From: Caryophanales bacterium
GTDB lineage: Bacteria > Bacillota > Bacilli > Bacillales > Amphibacillaceae
DNA length: 62,556 nucleotides
NCBI GenBank assembly: GCA_026168805.1
Contig: JAPFDS010000018.1
Span: 1-62,556, forward strand
Direction: 5' to 3'
The position numbers and the translations under genes were made by a program. The notes under the pieces were generated by a model. It was not told the DNA's origin. It did not search any database and saw nothing but the letters and a program-made list of their open reading frames with translations. Below, one piece after another: positions 29,138 to 39,376 of the stretch (position 1 is its first letter; each line of letters begins with the position of its first letter).

Positions 29138-29767
29138 TTAATTCCCTTTAATAGCTGATGCTACTTTAACTAATGATTTCTTCGCTCCAGGAACGTTCCC
29201 TTTAATTAATAGTAAGTTTTTCTCTGCATCAACACTTACTACTTCAAGGTTTTGGATAGTAACTTGCTCTCCACCCATACGTCCAGGTAATAAAGTACCC
29301 TTAAACACTCGGCTTGCGTCAACGTTCGCAATTGAACCAGTTCCTCTATGATAGCGTGAACCATGAGACGCTAATCCTAATGCGTAGTTGTGACGTTTAA
29401 TAGACCCTTGTGTTCCTTTACCTTTTGATGTACCAGTAACATCTACTACATCTCCAGCTTGGAATACTTCTACACTGATTTCTTGACCTACTTCATACTC
29501 GTCAAGATTTGCGTTACGGAGTTCACGAACGTAGCGCTTAGGGTTTGTGTTTGCTTTTTCAGCATGACCTTTTTTCGCTTTGTTTGTACGTGAATTTCTC
29601 TCATCTTGGAAACCTATTTGTAATGCCTCGTATCCATCTACTTCTTCTGTCTTCTTTTGTAAGACTACGTTTGGCTCAGCTTGAATTACTGTAACTGGAA
29701 CTAACTCTCCATTTTCAGCAAAGAACTGAGTCATGCCGATTTTACGTCCTAAGATTCCTTTCGTCAT
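29138..29767 (-). CDS. rplC: 50S ribosomal protein L3
   Basis: L3 reaches the peptidyl transferase centre and starts large-subunit assembly. The 209-residue protein begins [20 protein letters not shown] and has the tip loop [15 protein letters not shown] and [14 protein letters not shown]. No linezolid- or tiamulin-resistance type change is obvious. Confidence 0.97.
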   Translation of the reverse strand: MTKGILGRKIGMTQFFAENGELVPVTVIQAEPNVVLQKKTEEVDGYEALQIGFQDERNSRTNKAKKGHAEKANTNPKRYVRELRNANLDEYEVGQEISVEVFQAGDVVDVTGTSKGKGTQGSIKRHNYALGLASHGSRYHRGTGSIANVDASRVFKGTLLPGRMGGEQVTIQNLEVVSVDAEKNLLLIKGNVPGAKKSLVKVASAIKGN

Positions 29768-29799
29768 CCGTCTGCACCTCCTATAATTAAAAAAACGTA

Positions 29800-30108
29800 T
29801 TATAATTTAATTTCAATATCTACACCTGATGGTAAGTCTAAACGCATAAGCGCATCAACTGTTTGTGGTGTAGGATCGACTATGTCGATTAGACGCTTAT
29901 GTGTGCGCATTTCGAACTGTTCACGAGCATCTTTGTACTTATGTGGTGAACGAAGTACCGTGTATACTGAACGATCCGTTGGAAGTGGAATCGGTCCAGA
30001 CACTTTAGCTCCAGAACGTTTTGCCGTTTCAACAATCTTTTCACCTGATTGGTCTAAAACTCTGTGTTCGTACGCCTTTAAACGAATTCTGATTTTCTCT
30101 TTTGCCAT
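29800..30108 (-). CDS. rpsJ: 30S ribosomal protein S10
   Basis: S10 is a head protein and also the NusE antitermination factor that partners NusB. The 102-residue protein begins [19 protein letters not shown] and has [20 protein letters not shown], the loop linked to tetracycline susceptibility, in usual form. It is the first gene of the S10 cluster, preceded by AAGGAGGG and a leader with two promoters. Confidence 0.98.
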   Translation of the reverse strand: MAKEKIRIRLKAYEHRVLDQSGEKIVETAKRSGAKVSGPIPLPTDRSVYTVLRSPHKYKDAREQFEMRTHKRLIDIVDPTPQTVDALMRLDLPSGVDIEIKL

Positions 30109-30162
30109 TATTTTCCCTCCTTCTCGCCCATTTTATAAACAGGCTATTCTCAGTGAAAATTT

Positions 30163-30185
30163 CTTTGCCACCCGCCATGGCAAAG
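30163..30185 (-). ncRNA. Hairpin in the S10 operon leader
   Basis: In the roughly 130-nt leader before rpsJ, CTTTGCCA pairs perfectly with TGGCAAAG around a GC-rich 7-nt loop, next to a CCCGGCCCC stretch. It may belong to an L4- or S10-type autoregulatory leader. I cannot match it to a specific family by eye. Confidence 0.5.
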
Positions 30186-30242
30186 GGGCCGGGTGTGCCA
30201 ACAACCTTTCACTTCATCGCCGTTTTTATGTCCAACATTCTC

Positions 30243-30271
30243 ATTGTACAGAAGAATGATGGTTTGCGCAA
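30243..30271 (-). promoter_or_regulatory. S10 operon promoter, proximal
   Basis: On the minus strand TTGCGC (30266-30271) and TACAAT (30243-30248) are 17 bp apart, about 130 bp before rpsJ. Confidence 0.7.
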
Positions 30272-30320
30272 CCTTTTTATTGCCTTTTTACGGAATTATT
30301 CTTTGATTGCACAGTTATAC

Positions 30321-30349
30321 ATTATACAAACTTATTCCCATGAATGCAA
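30321..30349 (-). promoter_or_regulatory. S10 operon promoter, distal
   Basis: On the minus strand TTGCAT (30344-30349) and a perfect TATAAT (30321-30326) are 17 bp apart. It lies 78 bp upstream of the proximal promoter. Confidence 0.7.
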
Positions 30350-30424
30350 GGGGTAACTCGCAGTTATTGTCTTTATTTCTGCAGGTTCTTTCATAACGTA
30401 CGAATGAACATAAACTACGATGAA

Positions 30425-30463
30425 AAAAACAGATATATACCCAGGGCCCTGAGTATATATCTG
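30425..30463 (-). terminator. Terminator of tuf
   Basis: A perfect 14-bp stem (AAACAGATATATAC / GTATATATCTGTTT) flanks GGGCCC and runs into T7 on the minus strand. It separates the str/tuf transcript from the S10 operon promoters. Confidence 0.93.
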
Positions 30464-30478
30464 TTTAATTGTTAGATA

Positions 30479-31669
30479 TTATTTTTCAATTTCTACTACA
30501 ACACCTGAACCTACTGTACGTCCACCTTCACGAATTGAGAAACGAGTTCCGTTTTCAATTGCAATTGGTGAAATAAGTTCAACGTTTAGTTCAACGTTAT
30601 CTCCAGGCATTACCATTTCTACGCCTTCTGGTAATTCAATTACACCAGTTACGTCCGTAGTACGGAAGTAGAACTGTGGGCGGTAGTTACCGAAGAATGG
30701 AGTATGACGTCCACCTTCTTCTTTTGATAATACATAGATTTCAGAACGGAATTTTGTATGTGGTGTAATTGTACCTGGTTTAGCAAGTACTTGACCACGA
30801 GTAACGTCATCACGTGTAACTCCACGTAGTAACGCACCAATGTTATCTCCAGCTTCAGCATAATCAAGAAGCTTACGGAACATTTCAACTCCAGTTACAG
30901 TTGTTTTCGTAGGAGCTTCAGTCATACCAATGATATCTACTTCTTCTCCAACTTTAATTTCTCCACGCTCAACGCGTCCTGTAGCAACAGTTCCACGTCC
31001 TGTGATTGTGAATACGTCCTCAACAGGCATCATGAATGGCTTGTCAGTGTCACGCTCAGGAGTAGGGATGTACTCATCTACAGCGTCCATTAGTTCAATA
31101 ATTTTTTGTTCGTACTCTTCTACACCTTCAAGTGCTTTAAGTGCAGAACCAGCAATTACTGGAACGTCGTCACCTGGGAAGTCATATTCGCTTAATAGGT
31201 CGCGAACTTCCATTTCTACTAATTCTAGTAACTCTTCGTCATCTACCATATCAACTTTGTTAAGGAATACTACGAATGCAGGTACTCCAACGTTACGTGA
31301 TAATAGGATGTGCTCACGAGTTTGTGGCATTGGGCCATCTGCAGCTGATACAACAAGAATAGCACCGTCCATTTGTGCAGCACCTGTGATCATGTTTTTA
31401 ACATAGTCAGCGTGTCCTGGGCAGTCAACGTGTGCATAGTGACGAGTTTCTGTTTCATACTCTACGTGAGAAGTAGCGATTGTAATTCCACGCTCTTGCT
31501 CCTCAGGTGCACCATCGATTTGGTCATATGCCATTGCACCTTCAGTTCCTTGTTGCTTGTGCATTACAGTTGTAACTGCAGCAGTTAATGTTGTTTTACC
31601 ATGGTCAACGTGTCCTAATGTACCAATGTTAACGTGTTGTTTCGAACGATCAAATTTTTCTTTAGCCAT
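30479..31669 (-). CDS. tuf: Elongation factor Tu
   Basis: EF-Tu delivers aminoacyl-tRNA to the ribosome. The 396-residue GTPase has G1 GHVDHGKT (19-26), G3 DCPGH and G4 NKVD, then two beta-barrel domains ending [13 protein letters not shown]. It is 120 bp downstream of fusA with its own promoter overlapping the end of fusA, so it can be expressed above the rest of the str operon. Confidence 0.99.
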   Translation of the reverse strand: MAKEKFDRSKQHVNIGTLGHVDHGKTTLTAAVTTVMHKQQGTEGAMAYDQIDGAPEEQERGITIATSHVEYETETRHYAHVDCPGHADYVKNMITGAAQMDGAILVVSAADGPMPQTREHILLSRNVGVPAFVVFLNKVDMVDDEELLELVEMEVRDLLSEYDFPGDDVPVIAGSALKALEGVEEYEQKIIELMDAVDEYIPTPERDTDKPFMMPVEDVFTITGRGTVATGRVERGEIKVGEEVDIIGMTEAPTKTTVTGVEMFRKLLDYAEAGDNIGALLRGVTRDDVTRGQVLAKPGTITPHTKFRSEIYVLSKEEGGRHTPFFGNYRPQFYFRTTDVTGVIELPEGVEMVMPGDNVELNVELISPIAIENGTRFSIREGGRTVGSGVVVEIEK

Positions 31670-31760
31670 GTATATTTCCTCCTCAAATTTATTAAAGATT
31701 TTTTTGTTATTTTATAGGCTTAGAAAAGCAACGATGTGCCTCTCTAATCCTTTAATACAT

Positions 31761-31789
31761 GTTATACGTGAATACTTTTAAAAAATCAA
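31761..31789 (-). promoter_or_regulatory. Promoter of tuf
   Basis: On the minus strand TTGATT (31784-31789) and TATAAC (31761-31766) are 17 bp apart, directly after the fusA stop. Confidence 0.65.
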
Positions 31790-33868
31790 TTATTCTCCAG
31801 CGTTTTGTGTAATAATTTCTTCTGAAATACTCTTAGGTACTTCAGCGTAGTGATCAAAGAACATCGTATATGTTCCGCGACCTTGTGTATTCGAACGAAG
31901 CGCTGTTGCATATCCGAACATTTCGGATAATGGAACATATGCACGAACGAGTTGTGCAGTTCCGCGAGCTTCCATTCCGTCTACACGTCCACGACGAGAA
32001 GTTACGTCTCCCATAATATCTCCTAAATATTCTTCTGGGATAACAATTTCAACTTTCATCATTGGTTCTAATAGGACCGGATCACACTTAGATTTCGCTG
32101 CACGAAGTGACAATGATCCGGCAATCTTAAACGCCATCTCGTTTGAGTCAACATCGTGGTATGAACCATCATATAACGTTGCTTTAACGTCAATGAGTGG
32201 ATAACCTGCAAGTACACCATTTTCAAGTGCTTCTTTAATTCCTTCTTCAACAGATGGAATGTATTCGCGAGGAACAACTCCTCCAACGATTTTGTTTTCG
32301 AATTCGAATCCTTCGCCGTCTTCAAGTGGTTCGTATTTAACCCATACGTGTCCGTATTGTCCACGTCCACCAGATTGACGAATGAATTTCCCTTCTACTT
32401 CTGCAGAACCGCGGAATGTTTCTCTGTAAGCTACTTGTGGTGCTCCTACGTTTGCTTCAACTTTGAATTCACGCTTGAGACGGTCAACAATGATATCTAG
32501 GTGAAGTTCACCCATACCACTAATAATTGTTTGACCCGTTTCTTCGTTTGTTTCTGTAACGAAAGTTGGATCTTCTTCTGCTAACTTAGCAAGTGCAGCA
32601 CCCATTTTATCTTGGTCAGCTTTTGTTTTTGGTTCAATAGCTACTGAGATAACTGGATCTGGGAAGTCCATTGATTCTAAGATAACAAGGTGTTTTTCAT
32701 CACATAATGTGTCACCTGTACTTGTATCTTTCAAACCTACTGCCGCTGCAATTTCTCCACAGTGAATTTCTGAAATCTCTTCACGAGAGTTTGCGTGCAT
32801 TTGTAGGATACGACCAATACGTTCACGTTTACCTTTTACAGAGTTACGTACATATGATCCTGCTGCTAGTACACCAGAATATACGCGGAAGAATGTTAAC
32901 TTACCAACGTATGGATCTGTCATTACTTTAAAGGCTAATGCCGAGAACGGCTCATCGTCAGATGATTTACGAACTACTTCCTCTTCTGTTTCCGGAACAA
33001 TTCCTTCAATTGGAGGAATATCTGTCGGTGCAGGTAGATAGTCAACTACACCATCAAGCAGTAATTGAACACCTTTGTTCTTAAATGCAGATCCACAAAA
33101 TACTGGGTAAAATTCAACGTCTAGTGTTGCTTGACGAATGCCTTCTTTTAGTTCTTCAACTGTAGGCTCTTCACCCTCTAAGTATTTCATCATGAGATCT
33201 TCATCTAATTCCGCAACTGCTTCTACAAGATTTGCATGTAGTTCTTCAGCTTGATCTTTTAGTTCTGCTGGAATGTCACCTTCTTCAGGGTCCATTGCAA
33301 AGTCACCTTCATAGAAATAAGCTTTCATTTCAACAAGGTCAACGATTCCTTCGAATTCGTCTTCAGCCCCGATAGGTAATTGTACAGGTACTGCATTTGC
33401 CCCTAAACGGTCTCTTAAAGTGTCCGTTGCATAGAGGAAGTCAGCCCCGATTTTATCCATTTTGTTAATGAGAACTACTCTTGGTACTCCATAAGTAGTT
33501 GCTTGGCGCCAAACTGTTTCAGTTTGCGGCTCTACTCCTGATTGAGCATCAAGAACTGTTACAGCTCCGTCAAGAACACGTAATGAACGCTCAACTTCAA
33601 CTGTGAAGTCTACGTGTCCAGGTGTATCAATAATGTTGATACGGTGTCCTTTCCATTCAGCTGTAGTAGCAGCAGACGTGATTGTAATTCCACGTTCTTG
33701 CTCTTGTGCCATCCAGTCCATTTGTGAAGCACCTTCATGTGTTTCACCAATCTTATGAATACGTCCTGTATAGAAAAGAATACGCTCAGTCGTTGTCGTC
33801 TTTCCAGCGTCAATATGAGCCATAATTCCGAGGTTGCGTGTCTTTTCCAAGGAGAACTCTCTAGCCAT
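31790..33868 (-). CDS. fusA: Elongation factor G
   Basis: EF-G drives translocation of tRNA and mRNA. The 692-residue GTPase has G1 AHIDAGKTT (17-25), G3 DTPGHVDF and G4 NKMDK, followed by domains II-V with the conserved SGRGQYGHV-like [12 protein letters not shown]. It is full length. Fusidic-acid resistance positions cannot be judged reliably by eye; nothing is obviously altered. A paired repeat lies in the gap to rpsG. Confidence 0.98.
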   Translation of the reverse strand: MAREFSLEKTRNLGIMAHIDAGKTTTTERILFYTGRIHKIGETHEGASQMDWMAQEQERGITITSAATTAEWKGHRINIIDTPGHVDFTVEVERSLRVLDGAVTVLDAQSGVEPQTETVWRQATTYGVPRVVLINKMDKIGADFLYATDTLRDRLGANAVPVQLPIGAEDEFEGIVDLVEMKAYFYEGDFAMDPEEGDIPAELKDQAEELHANLVEAVAELDEDLMMKYLEGEEPTVEELKEGIRQATLDVEFYPVFCGSAFKNKGVQLLLDGVVDYLPAPTDIPPIEGIVPETEEEVVRKSSDDEPFSALAFKVMTDPYVGKLTFFRVYSGVLAAGSYVRNSVKGKRERIGRILQMHANSREEISEIHCGEIAAAVGLKDTSTGDTLCDEKHLVILESMDFPDPVISVAIEPKTKADQDKMGAALAKLAEEDPTFVTETNEETGQTIISGMGELHLDIIVDRLKREFKVEANVGAPQVAYRETFRGSAEVEGKFIRQSGGRGQYGHVWVKYEPLEDGEGFEFENKIVGGVVPREYIPSVEEGIKEALENGVLAGYPLIDVKATLYDGSYHDVDSNEMAFKIAGSLSLRAAKSKCDPVLLEPMMKVEIVIPEEYLGDIMGDVTSRRGRVDGMEARGTAQLVRAYVPLSEMFGYATALRSNTQGRGTYTMFFDHYAEVPKSISEEIITQNAGE

Positions 33869-33953
33869 GTATTCTTCTCCTTCCTAAAATAAGTATTTTG
33901 TTTTTTACTATATTTAATGAATCTCATAATACGTATTTTACGCTATTTCATTT

Positions 33954-33993
33954 CAACATGTAATTTCGTTGGTTCTTTCGCAACTACATGTTG
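33954..33993 (-). ncRNA. Intercistronic hairpin between rpsG and fusA
   Basis: CAACATGTA (33954-33962) and TACATGTTG (33985-33993) form a perfect 9-bp stem that can extend through an inner GTTG/CAAC pairing. No T-run follows, so RNA processing or stability control is more likely than termination. Confidence 0.55.
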
Positions 33994-34033
33994 TATTGAT
34001 ATAGCTATTTTTGTAATTATGAAATTCATTCTA

Positions 34034-34504
34034 TTACCAACGGTAGTGAGCAAATGCTTTGTTTGCTTCTGCCATTTTGTGTAAATCTTCACGTCTTCTT
34101 ACAGATGCTCCTGTGTTGTTTGATGCATCTAAGATTTCGTTTGCTAAGCGTTCGTCCATTGTTTTCTCTCCACGTAAACGTGCATAGTTTGCAATGTAAC
34201 GAAGTCCAAGGGCTTGACGTCTTTCTGGGCGAACTTCCATAGGTACTTGGTAATTCGATCCCCCAACACGACGTGCGCGCACCTCAAGTACTGGCATAAC
34301 ATTTTTCATAGCCTGATCAAATACTTCCATTGAATCTTGTCCGCTTCTTTCTGCAACAAGTTCAAATGCATTGTAAAGGATTTTTTGAGCTTTTCCTCGT
34401 TTACCATCAATCATAATTTGGTTAATAAGACGTGTAACAAGTTTTGAATTGTAAAGCGGATCTGGTAACACATCACGCTTTGGTACTGGTCCTTTTCTAG
34501 GCAT
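34034..34504 (-). CDS. rpsG: 30S ribosomal protein S7
   Basis: S7 initiates assembly of the 30S head and lies near the E site. The 156-residue protein starts [20 protein letters not shown] at 34504 after AGGAGG. It has [18 protein letters not shown] and ends [11 protein letters not shown]. It follows rpsL in the str cluster. Confidence 0.98.
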   Translation of the reverse strand: MPRKGPVPKRDVLPDPLYNSKLVTRLINQIMIDGKRGKAQKILYNAFELVAERSGQDSMEVFDQAMKNVMPVLEVRARRVGGSNYQVPMEVRPERRQALGLRYIANYARLRGEKTMDERLANEILDASNNTGASVRRREDLHKMAEANKAFAHYRW

Positions 34505-34585
34505 ATCCATCCTCCTTCCTCTTCGTTGTTATTTAGGTGAATTGCGCACTTGCGAAATTCACGAATCTATCTGTAGACATTCTTA

Positions 34586-34996
34586 TTATTTATCTTTTTT
34601 AGCACCATATTTAGAGCGTCCTTTTTGACGTCCTTCTACTCCCGCAGTGTCAAGTGCACCACGAACAATATGATAACGAACACCTGGTAAGTCTTTCACA
34701 CGTCCTCCACGAATAAGTACAACACTGTGTTCTTGCAAGTTGTGACCAATTCCAGGGATATATGCAGTTACTTCCATGTTGTTTGATAAACGGACACGTG
34801 CATATTTACGTAAAGCAGAGTTTGGCTTCTTAGGTGTCAACGTTCCAACTCTTGTACATACCCCACGTTTTTGTGGTGCATTTTGATGAGTAAATTGTTT
34901 TTTGTAACTATTATACCCTCTGTTTAGAGCCGGTGAGTCTGTTGACTTTACTTTGCTTACGCGTCCTTTACGAACTAACTGATTAATTGTAGGCAT
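34586..34996 (-). CDS. rpsL: 30S ribosomal protein S12
   Basis: S12 is at the decoding centre. The 136-residue protein begins [12 protein letters not shown] and keeps lysine in [11 protein letters not shown] (56/57) and in [13 protein letters not shown], so no common streptomycin-resistance substitution is present. A 7-bp leader hairpin lies just before its ribosome binding site. It is a few residues shorter than some relatives but complete. Confidence 0.98.
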   Translation of the reverse strand: MPTINQLVRKGRVSKVKSTDSPALNRGYNSYKKQFTHQNAPQKRGVCTRVGTLTPKKPNSALRKYARVRLSNNMEVTAYIPGIGHNLQEHSVVLIRGGRVKDLPGVRYHIVRGALDTAGVEGRQKGRSKYGAKKDK

Positions 34997-35029
34997 TTAT
35001 ATTCATCCTCCCTTCTTCATGATTAAGCT

Positions 35030-35049
35030 GGATGTACATGCATCCAGAT
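35030..35049 (-). ncRNA. Leader hairpin before rpsL
   Basis: CTGGATG and CATCCAG form a perfect 7-bp stem with a 6-nt loop about 33-53 nt before the rpsL start. It could control translation or read-through; no T-run follows. Confidence 0.5.
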
Positions 35050-35204
35050 ATCTTTATTTTCACTAATGGTAGACAATCTGTGTAAAATAGTTGGCTACTC
35101 GAAAATAAATGCATTTTCATTTTAGGCCCTTTGTGTAATACCACACTACCGGGTGGTTCATCTTTGTGCAAAAAACAAAGTTCTCGCAAGAATCCTTGCC
35201 AAAA

Positions 35205-35459
35205 CTATTCATGTTTCACTGCTGCAGTCGATGTTCCAACGTCAATCCCACAGGCAATTCCGAGGTCCTTTTTAGAAGGTACGCTTGTATACGGAATGCT
35301 TTGTTCTTCTGCAAGTTCAATCACTTGGTTCGTAATGTGGTGATCGGCATCCTCTGCAATATAAACTTCGCTAATTTCGCCATTCTTCATAGCTCGAAGT
35401 GTTTGCTTAATTCCTATTATTATACGTGATTGGATCTGTGTCAGTTGCTCATAAGACAT
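35205..35459 (-). CDS. rplGB: L7Ae-family ribosomal protein (YbxF)
   Basis: This 84-residue protein of the L7Ae/L30e family begins MSYEQLTQIQSRIIIGIKQT. In B. subtilis its counterpart YbxF binds kink-turn RNA and associates with growing-phase ribosomes. It has the family pattern KNGEISEVYIAEDAD and KKDLGIACGIDVGTSTAAV. The ATG at 35459 has a GGGGGAACAG region upstream. It opens the str cluster under the promoter at 35505-35533, 208 bp before rpsL. Confidence 0.9.
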   Translation of the reverse strand: MSYEQLTQIQSRIIIGIKQTLRAMKNGEISEVYIAEDADHHITNQVIELAEEQSIPYTSVPSKKDLGIACGIDVGTSTAAVKHE

Positions 35460-35488
35460 CAGCTGTTCCCCCAATAATGAGTATAATT

Positions 35489-35562
35489 CGGAAGCACCTT
35501 GAATATAATATCATTCTCTTTTTTTAATGTCAACATCAAACGAATGATTTTCGGTGCTTCCG
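35489..35562. repeat. Nested inverted repeats enclosing the str promoter
   Basis: CGGAAGCACC (35489-35498) and GGTGCTTCCG (35553-35562) form a perfect 10-bp inverted repeat. Inside it ATCATTC (35510-35516) and GAATGAT (35542-35548) form a second. The promoter for the str cluster lies between them. Confidence 0.75.
35505..35533 (-). promoter_or_regulatory. Strong promoter of the rplGB-rpsL-rpsG-fusA cluster
   Basis: On the minus strand a consensus TTGACA (35528-35533) and TATTAT (35505-35510) are 17 bp apart. The predicted start falls at the left arm of the outer inverted repeat. Confidence 0.85.
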
Positions 35563-35591
35563 ACAACTTATTTATTTTTTTATTGGATAAT

Positions 35592-38500
35592 TTATTTCAT
35601 TGTTTCTATTTCTTTTAATTCATGTTCACTTGGTTCAGGTCTCTCGTAGTCTGCTTCAAGTTTACGATACTCTTGCATTCCTGTTCCGGCTGGGACAAGT
35701 TTTCCAATAATGACGTTTTCCTTGAGTCCAAGGAGAGCATCTTTTTTACCTTTGATTGCGGCATCTGTAAGTACTCTTGTCGTTTCTTGGAATGATGCAG
35801 CAGATAAGAATGAATCTGTTTCTAGGGATGCCTTTGTAATACCTAGTAATACAGGCTTTCCAACTGCTGGTTGCAAGCCGTTCATGAGCGCTTCTTCGTT
35901 CGCTTCCTTGAATTGGTGAATCTCCAGTAGCGATCCTGGAAGTACATCCGTATCTCCTGATTCTACTACGCGGATCTTGCGTAACATTTGACGTACCATA
36001 ACTTCAACGTGCTTGTCACCAATCTCTACCCCTTGCATGCGGTATACGCGTTGTACTTCTTTAAGGAGATACTCTTGAACACCTTCGACACCTTGAACAA
36101 CGAGTAACTCTTTCGGATCGATTGACCCTTCTGTTAGTTCCTGACCAGCAATCACTTCATCGCCAATAGAAACTTTCAAGCGTGCATTGTATGGGGTGTC
36201 GTGTTCTTTTTCTTCAACTTCACCTTGAACAACAATGACTTGTTTTCCTTTGACTTCTTTAATCTCATGGACAGTACCATCGATTTGAGAAATCACTGCT
36301 TGCCCTTTTGGATTACGTGCTTCAAATAGTTCTTGAATACGTGGTAACCCTTGTGTAATGTCGTCTCCTGCTACCCCACCGGTGTGGAATGTACGCATAG
36401 TAAGCTGTGTTCCAGGCTCACCGATTGATTGTGCAGCGATAATTCCTACCGCTTCACCGACTTCAACGTCAGCTCCTGTAGCTAAGTTACGACCGTAACA
36501 CTTCTGGCATACTCCATGTTTCGTATTACACATAAATGCAGAGCGAATCGTTACTCCTTCAACACCTGCATCTTCAATGACTTTAGCTTGATCTTCAGTA
36601 ATTAACTCTTCTTTCTCAACAAGTACAGCCCCTGTTTCAGGGTGTGTAACTGCTTCAAAAGCGAGTCTTCCTACAAGTCGGTCATATAACGGTTCGATTA
36701 CTTCTGGACCATGCATAAGTGAAGTAACTCTGAGTCCTCGATCTGTTCCACAATCTTCTTCTCTTACGATGACGTCTTGTGCAACATCTACGAGTCTTCT
36801 CGTTAAGTATCCAGAGTCTGCTGTTTTCAGCGCCGTATCTGCTAGACCTTTACGAGCACCGTGGGTAGAAATAAAGTACTCAAGTACTGTTAATCCTTCA
36901 CGGAAGCTTGATTTAATCGGAAGTTCAATAATTCGTCCAGCCGGGTTCGCCATTAAACCACGCATTCCTGCTAGCTGCGTATAGTTCGACGGGTTACCTC
37001 TCGCTCCCGAATCACTCATCATGTAGATAGGGTTTTCTCTTCCAAGTGTTGCCATGAGCTTATCTTGGATGAGGTCTTTAGCGTCCGTCCAGATGGAAAT
37101 AACACTGTCATAGCGTTCTTCGTCTGTTATGAGACCTCTTCTGAATTGCTTCAAGACATTATCTACTTTCACTTGTGCTTCATCTAAGATAGTCGTTTTC
37201 TCTTCTAGTACTTCAATATCCGAAACCCCGACAGTAATTCCTGCTTTTGTAGAATAACTGAATCCTAGATCCTTCATGCGGTCAAGCATTTTAGACGTTT
37301 CACTAATCTTAAAGCTCTTGAATACTTCAGCAATGATGTCTCCGAGAATTCCTTTCTTGAATGGATCGATTAAGTCACGTGATGCAATTTCTTCACGGAC
37401 ATTTGCTCCTTTTTCAACAAAGTATTTACTCGGTGTTTCGATATCTAAGTTACTTCTTGTCGGTTCGTTAATATAAGGGAATGACTTCGGTAAAATCTCA
37501 TTAAATATGAGTTTTCCAACCGTCGTAATTAACAATTGTTTATTTTGTTCTTCTGTAAATGTTTCATTTTCTAAGCTTCCCGCAGCAACTGCTACTCGTG
37601 TATGCAAGTGCGCATAGCCATTTTGATAAGCCATGAGCGCTTCGTTCGTATCTTTGAAAATACGTCCTTCGCCATTTGCACCTTCACGTTCTAATGTGAG
37701 GTAATAGTTTCCGAGTACCATGTCCTGAGATGGTGTAACAACTGGCTTTCCATCTTTCGGGTTTAAAATGTTGTTTGAAGCAAGCATTAAAACACGTGCT
37801 TCTGCTTGAGCTTCCGCTGATAAAGGTACGTGAACAGCCATTTGGTCACCATCAAAGTCTGCGTTATATGCAGTACATACGAGTGGGTGCAAACGAATTG
37901 CACGACCTTCGACTAATACTGGTTCAAACGCCTGAATTCCAAGACGGTGTAATGTCGGTGCACGGTTTAATAATACAGGGTGTTCTTTAATAATTTCTTC
38001 CAGAACATCCCATACATCAGGGTGCACTCGTTCAATTTTTCGTTTAGCTGACTTAATGTTGTGGGCAATTTCTTTCTCAACAAGTTCCTTCATGACGAAA
38101 GGCTTGAATAATTCAAGGGCCATTTCTTTCGGAAGTCCACACTGATACATCTTTAAGTTCGGTCCAACGACGATTACTGAACGTCCAGAATAGTCTACAC
38201 GTTTACCGAGTAAGTTTTGACGGAAACGACCTTGTTTCCCTTTAAGCATATGGGATAAAGATTTTAATGGTCTGTTTCCTGGTCCAGTTACAGGTCGACC
38301 GCGACGTCCGTTATCAACAAGTGCGTCGACTGATTCTTGTAGCATGCGCTTCTCGTTTTGAACGATGATGCCAGGTGCACCAAGGTCCAACAAACGCTTC
38401 AAGCGGTTGTTACGGTTAATCACACGACGATATAAATCGTTTAAATCTGATGTAGCGAAACGCCCACCATCTAGCTGAACCATCGGACGAATCTCCGGAG

Positions 38501-39203
38501 GAATGACTGGTAGTACATCTAATACCATCCATGATGCGTCATTTCCTGAATGACGGAATGCTTCCATGACTTCTAAACGACGAATCGCACGCGTGCGGCG
38601 TTGTCCTTTAACTGTTTTTAATTCTTCTTTTAATTCTTCAACTTCTTTTTCAAGATCAATATCTTCAAGCAACGTACGGATTGCCTCGGCACCCATATCT
38701 GCTTTAAACGAGCTACCGTATTTCATGTAATGTTCACGGTATTCTTTTTCTGACAGCAATTGTTTCTTTTCAAGTGGTGTGTCACCTGGTTCTGTAACAA
38801 TATATGCCGCAAAATAAATGACTTCTTCAAGTGCACGCGGAGACATATCTAAAATGAGCCCCATGCGGCTTGGAATTCCTTTGAAGTACCAAATGTGTGT
38901 AACAGGTGCAGCAAGTTCGATATGAGCCATGCGCTCACGACGTACTTTTGATTTCGTAATCTCTACACCACAACGGTCACAAACGACACCTTTGTACCGG
39001 ACTCGTTTGTACTTTCCACAATGACATTCCCAGTCTTTTTGTGGTCCGAAAATCCGTTCACAAAACAACCCATCTTTTTCTGGTTTCAATGTCCGGTAAT
39101 TAATTGTTTCCGGCTTTTTAACCTCACCATGTGACCATGACCGAATTTTCTCTGACGATGCTAAACCTATTTTCATATACGCAAAGTTATTTACATCTAG
39201 CAA
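35592..39203 (-). CDS. rpoC: RNA polymerase beta' subunit
   Basis: Beta' holds the catalytic metal site of RNA polymerase. The 1203-residue protein starts at a TTG (39203) reading [20 protein letters not shown], with GGGAGGT six bases upstream, as in Bacillus. It has the N-terminal zinc site (CHCGKY ... CDRCG), the active-site loop NADFDGDQM, and the second zinc site with [13 protein letters not shown]. It follows rpoB by 173 bp, a gap with a strong hairpin. Confidence 0.99.
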   Translation of the reverse strand: MLDVNNFAYMKIGLASSEKIRSWSHGEVKKPETINYRTLKPEKDGLFCERIFGPQKDWECHCGKYKRVRYKGVVCDRCGVEITKSKVRRERMAHIELAAPVTHIWYFKGIPSRMGLILDMSPRALEEVIYFAAYIVTEPGDTPLEKKQLLSEKEYREHYMKYGSSFKADMGAEAIRTLLEDIDLEKEVEELKEELKTVKGQRRTRAIRRLEVMEAFRHSGNDASWMVLDVLPVIPPEIRPMVQLDGGRFATSDLNDLYRRVINRNNRLKRLLDLGAPGIIVQNEKRMLQESVDALVDNGRRGRPVTGPGNRPLKSLSHMLKGKQGRFRQNLLGKRVDYSGRSVIVVGPNLKMYQCGLPKEMALELFKPFVMKELVEKEIAHNIKSAKRKIERVHPDVWDVLEEIIKEHPVLLNRAPTLHRLGIQAFEPVLVEGRAIRLHPLVCTAYNADFDGDQMAVHVPLSAEAQAEARVLMLASNNILNPKDGKPVVTPSQDMVLGNYYLTLEREGANGEGRIFKDTNEALMAYQNGYAHLHTRVAVAAGSLENETFTEEQNKQLLITTVGKLIFNEILPKSFPYINEPTRSNLDIETPSKYFVEKGANVREEIASRDLIDPFKKGILGDIIAEVFKSFKISETSKMLDRMKDLGFSYSTKAGITVGVSDIEVLEEKTTILDEAQVKVDNVLKQFRRGLITDEERYDSVISIWTDAKDLIQDKLMATLGRENPIYMMSDSGARGNPSNYTQLAGMRGLMANPAGRIIELPIKSSFREGLTVLEYFISTHGARKGLADTALKTADSGYLTRRLVDVAQDVIVREEDCGTDRGLRVTSLMHGPEVIEPLYDRLVGRLAFEAVTHPETGAVLVEKEELITEDQAKVIEDAGVEGVTIRSAFMCNTKHGVCQKCYGRNLATGADVEVGEAVGIIAAQSIGEPGTQLTMRTFHTGGVAGDDITQGLPRIQELFEARNPKGQAVISQIDGTVHEIKEVKGKQVIVVQGEVEEKEHDTPYNARLKVSIGDEVIAGQELTEGSIDPKELLVVQGVEGVQEYLLKEVQRVYRMQGVEIGDKHVEVMVRQMLRKIRVVESGDTDVLPGSLLEIHQFKEANEEALMNGLQPAVGKPVLLGITKASLETDSFLSAASFQETTRVLTDAAIKGKKDALLGLKENVIIGKLVPAGTGMQEYRKLEADYERPEPSEHELKEIETMK

Positions 39204-39278
39204 AGGGTCTACCTCCCTATTCATTTCCGATTTCATTACTCTTTCCCTACACGTACTTTACTTTATTTGATATGAAAT

Positions 39279-39318
39279 CGGAGAAGTTGGTTCAAATATG
39301 GATCGAACCAACGCTCCG
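39279..39318 (-). ncRNA. Strong hairpin between rpoB and rpoC
   Basis: CGGAG plus GTTGGTTC (39279-39293) pairs with GAACCAAC plus CTCCG (39305-39318), a 13-bp stem with a small internal bulge. No T-run follows on the minus strand. It lies about 76 nt before the rpoC start and suggests intercistronic processing or attenuation. Confidence 0.75.
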
Positions 39319-39376
39319 TTACTTTGAGTCACTTATTTTAGTTCTTGATTTTTCTGAGTTGACCTCAGTGTTTATT

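Noticed and set aside
30930-31406. Open frame on the plus strand inside tuf
   Set aside because: It is the antisense of a conserved gene and has a low-complexity Ser/Thr-rich translation; several similar frames lie opposite rplA, rplN, ecfA2 and rpoA.
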